Shown here piece after piece: positions 11,147 through 20,939 of a stretch of DNA of 64,000 nucleotides. The stretch covers positions 149,045-213,044 of the forward strand of contig ML976751.1 in assembly GCA_010015655.1 (NCBI GenBank). Direction: 5' to 3'. A model generated the notes under the pieces. It was not told where the DNA came from. It made no database searches and saw nothing but the letters and a program-made list of their open reading frames with translations. Both the position numbers and the translations under genes were made by a program. The stretch is from Bimuria novae-zelandiae CBS 107.79. Taxonomy: Eukaryota > Ascomycota > Dothideomycetes > Pleosporales > Didymosphaeriaceae. Numbering within the stretch: position 1 is the first letter of the stretch; the number at the start of each line of letters is the position of its first letter.

Positions 11147-13273
11147 CCCTGCCGAGACAGTCAGTGCGCCGCGACACTAACGCGCCACCCCAACAGATGT
11201 AGCACCTCAACTTTGACGCGCCGCATCTCCACCAATATGGATCCGATTGAGGCTGCAATCATCGCTATCGACTCACGAGAACCTGGAGAAACTTTCTTAT
11301 ATAGAAAAATTGTAGAAGAATTTGGTGTTGTGCGGTTAACATTAACGCGCTAGTATAGACGCGCCATGCAGGCGCGTACACAGCTACTATAGACTTGCTA
11401 AAATCTTAACTAATAATAAGAATCTAAGCTTTTATAGTATATACAGCGTCTTACTTAGAAAGGTCTACCCCCTACGCGTTAGATAATCTAAAACTTTATA
11501 TTAATTATTGCTAAAAAGAATATCTTTATATAATAGGTTAATTACTTTATTAAGCGCTACCTTAACTCCCTAATCTCGCGATAAATAACTAGGCTAGATA
11601 GTAATTACTATAACGCTAATTTAGGCGCAAGATATAGGCTCTACTTTAAGCTTCTATATAAGAAAATTATAAAGTATGGCATAGAGCCTTAGTATACCTA
11701 TAATATGGACGAAAAAGGCTTCCTACTCGGCATTACCGGCAGGTTAAAAAGGATCTTCGACAGGCCTATATATGAGAGTCGCCAAGTGAGGCAATCTATC
11801 CAGGATAGCAGTCGTAAGTGGATCTCGCTCATCGCATGTATATGCGCCAATGGATCTACTATTAATCTATTACTAATCTATTAATCTGACGCTGAGACTC
11901 TACAATTAAGCTAGGTTAAGGAAATTAACGTTAATTCTTATAGAGTCTTTATCACCTTATTAACCTCTAAATAGTCAAACAACGAGATAGGGCTTTAATA
12001 GCTAAAATAGGTGTTTGATCGCTATACCAAGGAGAAGGCTTAACGGTAATAGCAACTCCTAGTCCTTAATAGGCATAGATCTCACGTTACTATAGATTTT
12101 ATTAACTATTATAATTAGAAAAAGATCCTCCTTATAATATTTCCCCCTCACGCCACTCATACGCTGCAGCCTCTAGACGTCTATATGTTTAAGTCTCTTT
12201 CTGCCGCCTACTCTGACGAGCTCTCCGCATACCTGTATAGGAGTTAGGGGCTATTAACAATCGCTAAAAGAGACTTCTTTACACTATTCTAAAGGGCCTA
12301 AACAACGTTAGTTACGCCGTAATTAATTACTAAAGCTTTTAAGTATATAGGTATCTTGCCACCAGATCCTACACTAATCCTTAGTTAATTTAATAGAGAT
12401 AAGTCTCTAGAATAAAAATTATATAAAAGCTCTACTTTAGTACTTAGCGCGTCTAATTAGCGCAAAATCGATTAGCTTTTAAAGGTTATTGTTAATACAG
12501 GGGGAAGTAATAAGGCCAAGAAGCTAAGTCGCACTATACACTTAATTTCTGTATAAAAGTAGCTCCTAGAGCATGAGAATTAGGGGCTACGAGAAGCCCT
12601 CACAAACCAAAAACGGCGTTAAATAAAGGGCAGGACTCTACCTTTTAAGTAGCTAGATAAGTAGTATAGAGAATCTGTTTTCTAGTTACCTGCCCGCGTA
12701 TAGAGGGCGCGCGATTCTCTTAGCCAACAAAAGGCTAAAAAGCAACAACTATAACTCTAGAAAAGTAAGTAGAGAGAGATCTAGATAGTAAATAGGCAGC
12801 TTAAAGCTTATCTACTATAGAAGAAGCGTGTTACGCGTGTAGTAGCTAGAAATACGCGTGCTAAGGAGAAAGCTAATTAGGCTACTAAGTAATATCTCCG
12901 TTAACAGGCTCGCAAGGCTTAATAATAACTTTAAAAACGTCTTAAAATTACTAAAAAGGGAAGCTAGAATGCTTTAAAAGCTACTTATATAATTACAAAG
13001 AGGAAGAAGCCTACGCCGGCATCTATACGCGTTAATATAGTAATATCTACGCTATTAGCGCTAGCATCGCGTAGTAGCTAAATAATTAGAATACTAAGTA
13101 GATATTTATAATTTAACTAGCTAGTAATCTTCTATAGCTCTATAAAATCTTAACTCTAGAAAATTTCGCGATAAAAGCTTTTGTGTAAAACTCTATAGCC
13201 TTATGTTGCTGGCTACGGTGCTAGTGTTGGGGTGGCGCGTTAGTGTCGCGGCGCACTGACTGTCTCGGTAGGG
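11147..13273 (+). mobile_element. pogo/Fot1-type DNA transposon 1, RIP-degraded
   Basis: A 2127-bp element with 49-bp terminal inverted repeats (11147-11195 and 13225-13273) that differ at one base, a G-to-A transition. It is flanked by TA on both sides (11145-11146, 13274-13275), the target duplication of the Tc1/mariner/pogo superfamily. It carries a decayed transposase on the plus strand. The right TA is shared with element 2. Confidence 0.92.
11237..13070 (+). pseudogene. pogo/Fot1 transposase (DDE_1 type), RIP-inactivated
   Basis: The start MDPIEAAI...EPGE, followed by a helix-turn-helix-like FGVVR...LTR region, matches the N-terminus of fungal pogo-type transposases. A well kept stretch at about 11696-11870 reads YNMDEKGFLLGI...SRKWISLIACICANG, the DDE_1 catalytic core with its first Asp. 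Around 12140-12240, IIFPPHATHTLQPLDVYMFK is the classical pre-second-Asp block. The C-terminus is Lys/Arg/Gln-rich. Many in-frame TAA and TAG codons stand where Gln or Trp is expected, so the gene is dead. The frame was followed by eye, so the end is approximate. Confidence 0.88.
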
Positions 13274-13285
13274 TACCGTGCCCGA

Positions 13286-13316
13286 CGGGCTCGTGCACCG
13301 TGCGGGCTCGTGCACC
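13286..13316. repeat. 17-bp-spaced iteron pair in the TIR of pogo element 2
   Basis: CGGGCTCGTGCACC occurs at 13286-13299 and again at 13303-13316, an offset of exactly 17 bp. The inverted partner lies in the right TIR at about 15355-15385. Similar 17-bp iteration is seen in three other pogo ends of this window. Confidence 0.85.
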
Positions 13317-13439
13317 AACACTAACATGCTTACTACCACAAAGATAAGGTTATTGTAAGCGCTATAAAAGCGATTATCGCGAGATTTTTTGTTATAATTA
13401 CTCTATAGAGGCGTACAAATAAGTTATACTATCTAAGTT

Positions 13440-15297
13440 TTCGCGAGAGAGTAATTGCGCGACCGCGAGAGCTAACTTTAGGTAAAGGTGCTAGTGCAGC
13501 TTCTAGGGACGACGGATAAGCTATAGCACCGCCCTTAGCTTATTTTAGCTTACGCTTTGCTAGAGGTGCTTTTAAAGCTTTACGCTTGCCTCTTTAGGTA
13601 ATTATAGAGGCCTGCCTAGTGTTTTGAGCAGCTTTTCTGGCATTCTAGGCAGCCACCTGTTCGGCCTTTATCTAATCTCGCACCTCCTTAGCTCTCTTTC
13701 TTGCCACACGACGCTCCTCCTTCTCTTACTTCTTAAGGAGCTTGGCAGTAGCTTAAAGCTCCTTTCTATTTAACTTTACTAGTCTCTCCTGCTCCTCTTA
13801 GTGTTGCTTTTCTGCCTCACGCTCACGTGCTCGCTCGAACTTAAAGGGCGACTAGAAAGTAGCACCACCGTGGTACTCCTCCTCGCGCTGTAAATCGAGA
13901 GGCTTGCCAGCGTTCTTATGCTGCTTCTTAGTAGTGAGAGCATCCCTTAGGCTGCTGTTCTCATGGTGTAGTAGCTTGTTTTAAACCTAAAGTTAGTGTA
14001 GCGTTTGGGAGAGCTTCTGCGAGGTCTCCGCCGAGGTATCCTTCACTGCAGCACGTATAAGACGCTCTATCTGCCTCTAGTCCTTAGGTAAAAGGGCTAA
14101 GAGCCGTGCCTCACTCTCATTATTGTCCTGTTTGCGGAAACGCTCAAGTACGACGTCAGCCTTTATAGGGGCTATACTAGTGGCTTCAAACGCCTTAAGG
14201 ACGAGTTTTATTATAAACGTAGACTCCTAAGTACCCTAGAATAGCGGGAAGAAGTCTTCCTTCTAGATAACTAGTAACCTTTACGTTTTAAAGAGGTAAT
14301 TAGTAAGCTTAGCGAAGTAGTTGCTACTAAGAGGTTTAAAGCAAACTATATTAAGAGGCTATAGTATATAGGTTAAGTAAGGGGGAAACATGGCCAGCAG
14401 TATTTTATAAGCCTTATAGTATTTAATAAAGTCTATTAAGAGGTAGCTATCGTGGCTATTAAGTATAAGGAGGCGCTAAGCTTGGCTAAGGCGTGCTTTT
14501 TACTTTGTTTCGCGGTCGAAAACCTGCTCTAACTAGGCTAATCTAATATTATTATTTGTCTATCCTATTAGTAAGGAGCTTACAAACACACTATGCTTTC
14601 CTGCTTTAATTTAAGCTACCTATAAGGCTTAAAGTGTGCAGTTAGCTAACGAGTATATAAGGGCTAGTAATAAAATACTCCTATCTGCTCTAATAGTTAC
14701 TACAACTATTACCCACTCTCGAGAGCTATTTTAAAGCGCTGTTTAGACCTTCTTTTCCTCCTATTAAAGCTAACTAAACACCCGTTTTAAGCGTCCTGTA
14801 ATACTAATTATAAAGCCCTTTTTATCTATATTGTAGGTATTACAAGGCTCCACCTTATACTAAATAATCTTATAATGTAGGAGGTTAAAGTATAACTTAT
14901 ACTTATGTTATAAATTAGCCTAGTAGCGTACAACGTCTATGCTAGCGCTCTATTTAGAGATAAGATAGTCGTGGTTACGGTTAATAAAACGCAAAACCTA
15001 GCCCTCTCTAACATGCTTTTTCAATATATTAGACGCGAAATTTTGTATTATAGCTCTCGTAGGAGGTAGCCCACGAGCCATAAGCCCTTTAATATACTCC
15101 ACGAGTCCCTCCTCTTGTTGTAGGCTGAGTAGTTATTACGCGGCGTACCCGGCTGCCCAAGGGCCTGTCTGGTGGTTCCACCTTTGGCTAAGTGTTAAAT
15201 GCGATACACTATATTTTTTCGCGATACCTTAGATGCTGAAATTATCGCTAGCTTTACGCGATTCTAAATCTGCAATCGCCTTATTAATTAGTGCCAT
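13440..15297 (-). pseudogene. pogo/Fot1 transposase of element 2, RIP-inactivated
   Basis: From ATG 15297 (minus) it reads MALINKAIADLESRKASD, then IAKKYSVSHLTLSQRW, a helix-turn-helix DNA-binding domain of the psq type. A TAA between the two replaces a Gln codon. Near 14340-14420 the block LLAMFPPYLTYILQPLN.VCFKPLSS is the DDE_1 core. The C-terminal region (about 13560-13900) is rich in Lys, Arg and Glu, a likely coiled coil. Stops are TAA/TAG at Gln or Trp positions. Confidence 0.88.
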
Positions 15298-15536
15298 AGT
15301 GGTGTAGTTATCGCGTGTTGAAAAAGTCGAGATGGACGCGTTGTTTGGTGGGGTGGTGCACGAGCCCGCGCGGTGCACGAGCCCGTCGGGCACGGTATAC
15401 ATGGAACGTACTACTGAGGTGCACGGACTATTGACCTGACAGACTCTCCCCCGCGCTCTCTCCACTTGAGAGACTCCTCACTTATTTTCTGCAGGTAGCA
15501 ATACAGCTTATTGTCCTCATATGCCTGCCTGCTTAC

Positions 15537-16502
15537 ATGTTCGAATTCCCACTACGCCAGACGAAGGCGCTTCTGCTAGGCCAATTCCAGGCTGTGCAGC
15601 ATAGAAAGAAGGCCAAGACCAAGGTATGTTCTCATCCAGGTAGAATTTTCGGAAGCTAATGGAGCCAGTACGTCTTCCTAGTTGGAGGGTTTCCCGAGTC
15701 TCCGTACATGTATAAGAGCTCAGCGCCCTCGCTCAAGCATATGGTATCCAAGCTATCAAGCCAGCTAACGCGTAAGTGTTCCATGACATAAAGGGTAAGC
15801 ACGTCGGATGTTTCCGTGTTGTTCACCCACGCTGGACGATCCGACAGCCGATGTGCCTACATTGTGCAGTATATTATCACCTTATCTTTGCTAAAACATC
15901 TCTAGTTGGTCTGCTATAGCCCGTGGCGCAGCTGCGAAGGGGCTCGAGGGCGATGGTCGTACGCCGATTAGATCCCGCATCTGCCGTCGTCATTATGGTA
16001 CCGACTGTAGCTCACTTTTCCAAGCCGGCAAGCATCGCAAGATTGATGGCTACATCGATCCGTACACAGGCCTGAAGCGCGCCAATAATCAGATGAACTG
16101 GCTCATCTCCAAAGGACAAGAGCTGGCAACTACCGAGGTCGACCATGGAAAGCTTACAATGGGGTATAACATGTGGGAGGGTTCCAACAAGGCGATGAGT
16201 GTCCTGCTGATGGCCTGCGATGTGGACAAGGCTCCTACGCGTTCGCTGAACCAGGTACGTAACTTTTCATATACTATGGATATTGAGGATACTAACAAAA
16301 CCAGGACATCTACACGGTCGCTCAGATGGTCGTCGATCTAAGCCCGGTACCAGACAAAGAGTGGCGAAAGAACGTCAGCCCTTCTGGTCGGCCCTATCGC
16401 TCTTTGGACTTCGTCCTCGAGATCGCGGTCCAGTCTTCCCTTGAGAACTCCTTGTCCGTCAACGGTAAGCGCTACGGATCGGTCCAGGCGGAATATGCTT
16501 AA
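15537..16502 (+). pseudogene. Fungal Hsp70-like protein, C-terminal half only
   Basis: Exons 15537-15623, 15669-15771, 15920-16254 and 16305-16502 join in one open frame (240 aa) with good splice sites. The peptide contains VFLVGGFPESPY, the adenosine-binding loop of actin/Hsp70-fold ATPases, then RGAAAKGLEG and RICRRHYG, typical of the divergent fungal Hsp70-like family often found near heterokaryon or stress genes. The normal proteins have about 550-600 aa. The first ~300, including phosphate loops 1 and 2, are absent, and just upstream lie the two pogo transposons. About 20 residues before RGAAAK also seem missing, perhaps a mis-called intron. The remaining frame is not RIPed. I call it a 5'-truncated relic, although an ATG at 15537 would allow a short product. 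Confidence 0.75.
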
Positions 16503-17173
16503 GTGCATCACCCGAACATCGCATTGCCTCAAGCAATGCACCTTACTCTCCGACAACGGTAATATGAGTTCAGTTGATGGAAACACACGGTTCGGTCTTG
16601 TTTTAAGTCGATGATGAATGGGTGTCGCGTACCTGTTGGCCTATTTTAGGAAATTTGCAACGTCGCGTTCACCCTGGACAGTCCCCAAGGGTAGACTAGT
16701 CTGGAGTCTTTAAGGCACACATTCACGGATTACGAACTCTCTCAGAAATTTTTTTTTTCTCATGCTCCATATTCCTGCCATGCCGTGACACTACACCCCA
16801 CAGTATCATCCCGCAAGTTACCCAGGATACACAATACATTCGCCGCATATCCCCATCTTGCACCAGATCCTACCCTTTCTATATCTCCCAACAACAAGAG
16901 CCGGTTCCATCCTTTCAGACAACCATACCCAACAAAGCCCACCATCCACCGCTAAACCGCCTCTTCTTCCCCTCGCAAACTACCATACCCCATATCTCTC
17001 GCGCATCCCTATCTCTTCCACCCCACCAATCAATCACCCCATCCCTCATGACATTAATTAAAACCAACCAACCAACCCCATTCCTCATGCACATCATCCC
17101 CACGCTAACCTTTATACACCCCGTGGCGTCCGCCCCGCTCAAAACTCTATCCGCAGTCCGCATGCCCACCACA
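16503..17173. other. Intergenic stretch, nothing recognised
   Basis: There is a C/A-rich plus strand with a T run at about 16749. Frames are short and unconvincing. It may include the decayed C-terminal part of the PiggyBac-type transposase, whose recognisable frame ends at 17174. Confidence 0.4.
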
Positions 17174-17459
17174 TCACGCACATCCACGGCTCACCAGCGG
17201 AAACACGTGCCCGTCCGCCTGCCGCTTTTCTCGCTGGTAGAGATAACTGCGCTCTCGTATGACCTCGCTGAGATACCAGACGCGTCCAAAAGGCGACTCA
17301 AGAGGCTGCCCGACCTCAGTACAGTATATGTATCGATCCAATTGATCCCAGCGTGAGCGTGAGATAAAGTCGTTGACTCGGTGAACAGGTGCGTTACGGT
17401 GAGCCCTACTCCAGTACTCCTCCAACGACGGCTCCCTGTCTAGACCCATATACACGACA
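17174..17459 (-). pseudogene. PiggyBac-type transposase fragment (DDE_Tnp_1_7), downstream piece
   Basis: The minus strand reads VVYMGLDREPSLEEYWSR, then a VNDFISRSRWDQLDRY block and FGRVWYLSE. This is the conserved start of the PiggyBac-type transposase domain, where [IV]YMG...P...[ED]YW is diagnostic. It continues the piece at 19849-20040, from which it is separated by two nested insertions. After about residue 75 the similarity stops and the frame closes, so the catalytic C-terminal two thirds is missing. Base composition is not RIP-like. Confidence 0.72.
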
Positions 17460-17474
17460 GTCATATTCTGTGAG
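17460..17474. repeat. 15-bp target-site duplication, left copy
   Basis: GTCATATTCTGTGAG is repeated exactly at 18078-18092 and brackets the 603-bp insertion. The last six bases of the right copy are the first six bases of the Copia LTR. Confidence 0.75.
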
Positions 17475-18077
17475 TAGTAGTAGTAGTATTGATTAACGTC
17501 CAGGAACGTAACGTTCTAGCCTCCCGTGGGGCATGGGGACGTGCTAAGCTGTATTTACAGAAAGCATTTCGTGCCTGCCGGCTGGCTACCATCAGAGTAG
17601 CCTTGTTGTACATAGCCCATCCTCCCTTTAATAGGTCTACCTGCTACTACAGGCACCTAGATACCTATAGTAGCCGGCCCTCATCTGTGAGGGTGTTGTT
17701 GTTCTGCCCCTCTCTCCCTCGCCCTTGTAGCTCTGCTCCCGTACTGTCTTCCTCCCCCTACCTCGTACGAAGTAGGACCTCGTACGAGTTAGCAAGCTGC
17801 CTTGTACCTTGAGTAAAAACCTCGTAGGGGAAAACCTCAAGCTTGAACAAGTAGTAGTAGTCGCCTGAGCGGTACTTAGTTTGGGTGAAAGGTTTTGACC
17901 AAGTCTTGGCAGAGCGAAAACTCTGCATCTTGGCTTTTGGTCTCTTTATCGCAACAGCGCCAGCTTTTTGCGGATAAAGAACGTGATTCTAGTAATCAGC
18001 TTGTTCAGGCGAACAATTTCATACTACAGGAACCCCCCACACGGTCGTGTGGGTGGAATCACGATTTTGGTGTTCCT
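17475..18077 (-). mobile_element. 603-bp retroposon-like insertion with (TAG)n/(CTA)n tail
   Basis: It is flanked by an exact 15-bp direct repeat and has a (TAG)5 tract (CTA repeats on the minus strand) at one end and no terminal inverted repeats. These are features of a non-LTR retroposon (SINE, or truncated LINE) in minus orientation. Its 5' end holds a small hairpin (CAGGAAC...GTTCCTG with an inner CCACACG/CGTGTGG). No coding region is recognised. The class is inferred from its ends only. Confidence 0.55.
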
Positions 18078-18086
18078 GTCATATTC

Positions 18087-18276
18087 TGTGAGAGCTAGTG
18101 ATCCATACGCATAAGGAAGAAATTGAGAATTGTACTTGTTGTTGTATTGGGTGAAGCTACGAACAGTAGGTATACATGAGTGGCTGTAAACAGCGCTAGT
18201 GTAGGATGGGTAGTCGCATCTCAACACAGGTGAGGCGCCACTGCAAGTGGGGAAAGGGAGACTCTAAACCGTGACA
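18087..18276 (-). repeat. 3' LTR of the gag-only Copia element
   Basis: 190 bp, paired with 19654-19843. The sequence next to its inner edge is a short purine tract on the minus strand (TAGGGGGTG), a plausible polypurine tract. Confidence 0.88.
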
Positions 18277-18486
18277 CACCCCCTAGTTGTCACTAAGTCA
18301 GCGAGTTGGTGATGACTGACCCTCATCTATAAAATTAATCACAAGCGACGTCTGGCTGTGGGGTGGTAGGCCGTTGTCTATCTAAATAGTTTAATAAGAA
18401 CTCTTTAAGGCGTTATTAATACACTTTACAACCTTTAGGTCCTTTTAAGCTTATTTAACCTTGCGAACTCTAATAGGTAGTAGCGT

Positions 18487-19359
18487 CTAGTCTTTTGGTT
18501 GACTTGGATGATTTAGATTAAGTATGTAGCAATCGTGCAGAGTATGTGATAGCCCATAAATGCAAGGTTTCGCAATTCCAAACTCAGCAACGGAGGTAGA
18601 TAGGGTACCCACTTCGGCAGTCGAGGCAGCGCGGCGAGTGTACTTTGTCATCTTTTCGACGTAGGTAGGTAGGCTGGGTGGATTGGTACCGTTCATCTCA
18701 TGTTCGTATACCTGATCAAGGCAGGTAGCAGCGTAGTTTGGGTGATAAGCTTGGCAGGCAATCAAGAAATCCTCCTGAGGCCTGTATCCAGTCGTTTCTG
18801 GCAGGTTGATTGATTGGCATTGGGAAGTAATGTGTACCTAGTCAGCTATCTATTCGTCGAGTTTCTTTGGATTGCGTGGAGCAGTCTTTAGATTAGTGTA
18901 TTTTGCTATTAAGTCGCGACTCTAATTAGCTATAGACGGACAGAACTGCTTCTTGAGAGCGATAAGTTAATCGTAAACAGTAGGTAAGTCCTAAATCAGG
19001 TAAAGATAACGCGTAGCGATAGACCTAGTAATCTTAGTATTTAGCTACACTAGCGCTCTCTCCTGTTTCTGTTGCGTGATCTCTTCGAGTCTCTATTAGT
19101 TAACCTCCTATTAGTAGGACTTACGATCCTTAGGGGATAGGTTAGAGAGCTTGGAGGCTCTAGCCTTATAGTTAGTAAGCTGAGGCTTAGGATTGGCAGC
19201 CTCTAGGTTAGGTATGCTCTCCTTTGGTGTATCTAGATTGACGTATAGCTAGATCTTGTGATCCTTGGCGAAGTCTTTGCGGAGGAAGATCTAGTTAAAC
19301 TAGTTATCTAGTTTATTAAGGATAATAGCAACTTAGGTTACTACTAGTTTTATAGCCAT
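18487..19359 (-). pseudogene. Copia-type gag, RIP-damaged
   Basis: From ATG 19359 on the minus strand it reads MAIKLVVT..., followed by a Copia gag-like LNKLDN and DFAKDHKIWLY-like region. A better kept C-terminal part contains TYVEKMTKY and a Cys/His motif region GLSHTLHDCYILN, where Copia gag proteins carry a zinc-binding H-x4-C. Several TAG/TAA codons replace Gln or Trp. The last third (18487-18765) is open and hardly mutated. Confidence 0.75.
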
Positions 19360-19379
19360 CGTGTGCGTAGGGCAGACGC

Positions 19380-19620
19380 AATAATCGTGCGCTATAAGGG
19401 ACGCGGTAATCGTGCGCTATAAGGGGCGCGGTAATTGTACGCTATAAGGGGCGCGGTAATCGTGCGCTATAAGGGGCGCGGTAATTGTATAGCTATAAGG
19501 GGCCTGGTAATCGTGCGCTATAAGGGGCGCGGTAATCGTATAGCTATGAGGGGCCTGGTAATCGTGCGCTATAAGGGACGCAGTAATCGTACGGCTATAA
19601 GGGGCCTAGTAATCGTACAA
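19380..19620. repeat. ~25-bp minisatellite in the 5' leader of the Copia element
   Basis: About nine units of GTAATCGTGCGCTATAAGGG plus a GCGCG-type linker lie between the 5' LTR/primer site and gag. Variants alternate between GTGCGCTATAA and GTATAGCTATAA. Confidence 0.85.
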
Positions 19621-19637
19621 CGAGTACAGCAAAGATG

Positions 19638-19653
19638 CATTCGGGCTTATAAC
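19638..19653 (-). other. Primer-binding site, half-tRNA type
   Basis: On the minus strand, directly after the LTR end ACA, the sequence GTTATAAGCCCGAATG follows. It is complementary to the anticodon stem-loop of initiator tRNA-Met (expected GTTATGAGCCCG...) with one G-to-A change. Drosophila copia and yeast Ty5 prime from such a tRNA half. Confidence 0.65.
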
Positions 19654-19843
19654 TGTAAGAGCTAGTGATCCATACGCATAAGGAAGAAATTGAGAATTGT
19701 ACTTGTTATTATATTAGGTGAAGCTACGAACAGTAGGTATACATGAGTGGCTGTAAACAGCGCTAGTGTAGGATGGGTAGTCGCATCTCAACACAGGTGA
19801 GGCGCCACTGCAAGTGGGGAAAGGGAGACTCCAAACCGTGACA
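19654..19843 (-). repeat. 5' LTR of the gag-only Copia element
   Basis: 190 bp, paired with 18087-18276. It begins TGTCACGG on the minus strand and ends CTAGCTCTTACA. Differences from the partner are mostly C/T or G/A. Confidence 0.88.
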
Positions 19844-19848
19844 TATTC

Positions 19849-20040
19849 AACAGTCGCAAAGTACGTATACAACTCCGCTGCCGACGTGGGTTTCCAGCGC
19901 CGTACGCAGGGCAATTGAGGCACACTCTGGAGCAACTCGGCGTGCTGATTCGTATTGTGTGCGATTCGGTTAAGGACGTCGGCGTCAAAGAACAAGTCAA
20001 AGATGGCAATGGGAGAACCTTAGCCCTATTGGCTGCTGCT
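19849..20040 (-). pseudogene. PiggyBac-type transposase fragment, upstream piece
   Basis: The minus strand reads FDLFFDADVLNRIAHNTNQH, then RRWKPTSAAELYTYFATV, which is the region directly before the YMG motif found at 17174-17459. Together they match the N-terminal ~190 residues of a PiggyBac-type transposase. The upstream start is not clear; the frame is interrupted near 20040. The join shows a 13-bp irregularity (GACTGT, seven bases, GACTGT) in addition to the Copia insertion. Confidence 0.68.
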
Positions 20041-20306
20041 GTGGGTCGAGTGGGTCTTTCCGAAACGATATTATCGTCTGATTGGCTGTCAAAATGTGGC
20101 CCATGTACGGGCGGGTTTGCCCATGCGAGGGATAGGTACGGGGCACAGAGGACGCTTCAGAGACGGGCAGTTCTCATTTGTCGATTGTGGGGAGAGCGAC
20201 GCAGGGTCGACGATGGTCGGTTTTATTTGGCGGTTGCCTACCCCGAGGTCTGACATAAGACACTCAATGCGACCAAAGAAAGTAGGAATGCTTAGGGATA
20301 TCTAGA

Positions 20307-20930
20307 TCAAATATCGCAATAACCTCGCAAGTCTTTCTTCTGCAATGTGTAGTAGCGCAGTTTTACTGCGCCCGGCGTCCGATCTGGGAAGTGTTTATAT
20401 ATCTCCTTCCACTCCATACTCTGCTTATCCTTTAATGAGAGTAAACGCACTTCGTCCGGCTCTAGCCACGGCCTGCGCGTTCGTTGGCTGTATTTTTCTA
20501 TACCTTCCTCTTCATTCTCGCCCTCTTCGTCTGAGTCGTCGTCTAAGTGATCCGTTTCATGATTGGTAGCATCCCTGTGGGAACTGCTCATCCAGTTCGC
20601 ATTTAAGCTTCCTCGACTGCATGGGTCCGACGCCCCACCTTCACACCGGTATCCTACCAACATCCACGAATCTGGCGATAGCTGGGTCGTGCGGATGACT
20701 TTGCCTTCTTTGCCAAGAAATTTGTAACCTAGGGCTGCCGGGTCGAGGAACCCTTCCGAGTCGTGGTTATAAATAATTGCTACAAAGCCTTCTATATAGT
20801 TAGCTAACTTCTTAATCGCCTTCTTCCTAGGATAACCCTAGGTGCTGTAGGCTGTCCTATAATTAACTATAAAGTTACGTTAAGGGTCCTTTAAAGGTTA
20901 GTAGGTTATACTAAAGGATAATAATAAGCG
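20307..20930 (-). pseudogene. Myb/SANT-domain protein, 3' part intact, 5' part RIPed
   Basis: The C-terminal ~150 residues are open (20307 to about 20830): a GFLDPAALGYKFLGKEGK region, an acidic DDDSDEEGENEEE stretch, then RRPWLEPDEVRLLSLKD and WKEIYKHFPDRTPGAVKLRY. This last part is a Myb-like helix-turn-helix with W...W spacing, common at the C-terminus of small fungal proteins. Further upstream the same frame continues recognisably (NFIVNYRTAYST...GYPRKKAIKKLANYIEGF) but carries TAG/TAA codons and AT-rich composition, so RIP has spread into it from the transposon block. DNA binding is inferred from the fold. Whether it was a host gene or transposon cargo is open. Confidence 0.6.
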
Positions 20931-20939
20931 TATATTTAG

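Larger units (their letters stand above)
13276..15395 (-). mobile_element. pogo/Fot1-type DNA transposon 2, RIP-degraded
   Basis: A 2120-bp element with ~41-bp terminal inverted repeats (13276-13316 and 15355-15395; one mismatch). Flanking TA lies at 13274-13275 and 15396-15397. Each TIR contains the 14-mer CGGGCTCGTGCACC (or one-base variant) twice, 17 bp apart. The transposase reads on the minus strand. The element sits directly against element 1 with only one TA between them. Confidence 0.92.
18087..19843 (-). mobile_element. Small Copia-type LTR retrotransposon, gag only
   Basis: Two 190-bp LTRs (18087-18276 and 19654-19843; nearly identical, TG...CA on the minus strand) flank a ~1.4-kb interior. 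A perfect 5-bp target duplication TATTC lies at 18082-18086 and 19844-19848. The minus orientation follows from the primer-binding site next to the right LTR and from the gag frame. Protease, integrase and reverse transcriptase are absent, so this is a non-autonomous or internally deleted element. It lies inside the PiggyBac-type gene. Confidence 0.9.

Noticed and set aside
11147..11195. A 17-bp iteron pair in pogo element 1
   Set aside because: Only a 5-base GCGCC match at 16-bp spacing; too weak to count with the other four ends.
18026..18077. Small inverted repeat CAGGAAC...GTTCCTG as a separate transposon
   Set aside because: No flanking duplication. It lies at the end of the 603-bp insertion and is better explained as part of it.
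19380..19620. CRISPR-like repeat array
   Set aside because: Units are contiguous, vary, and have no unique spacers. It is a minisatellite in the leader of an LTR element, and the organism is a fungus.
20836..20870. Left LTR of the older minus-strand Copia suggested by ATAAC and TGTAGG
   Set aside because: The following bases do not match the LTR at 36854-37030; left border left unassigned.
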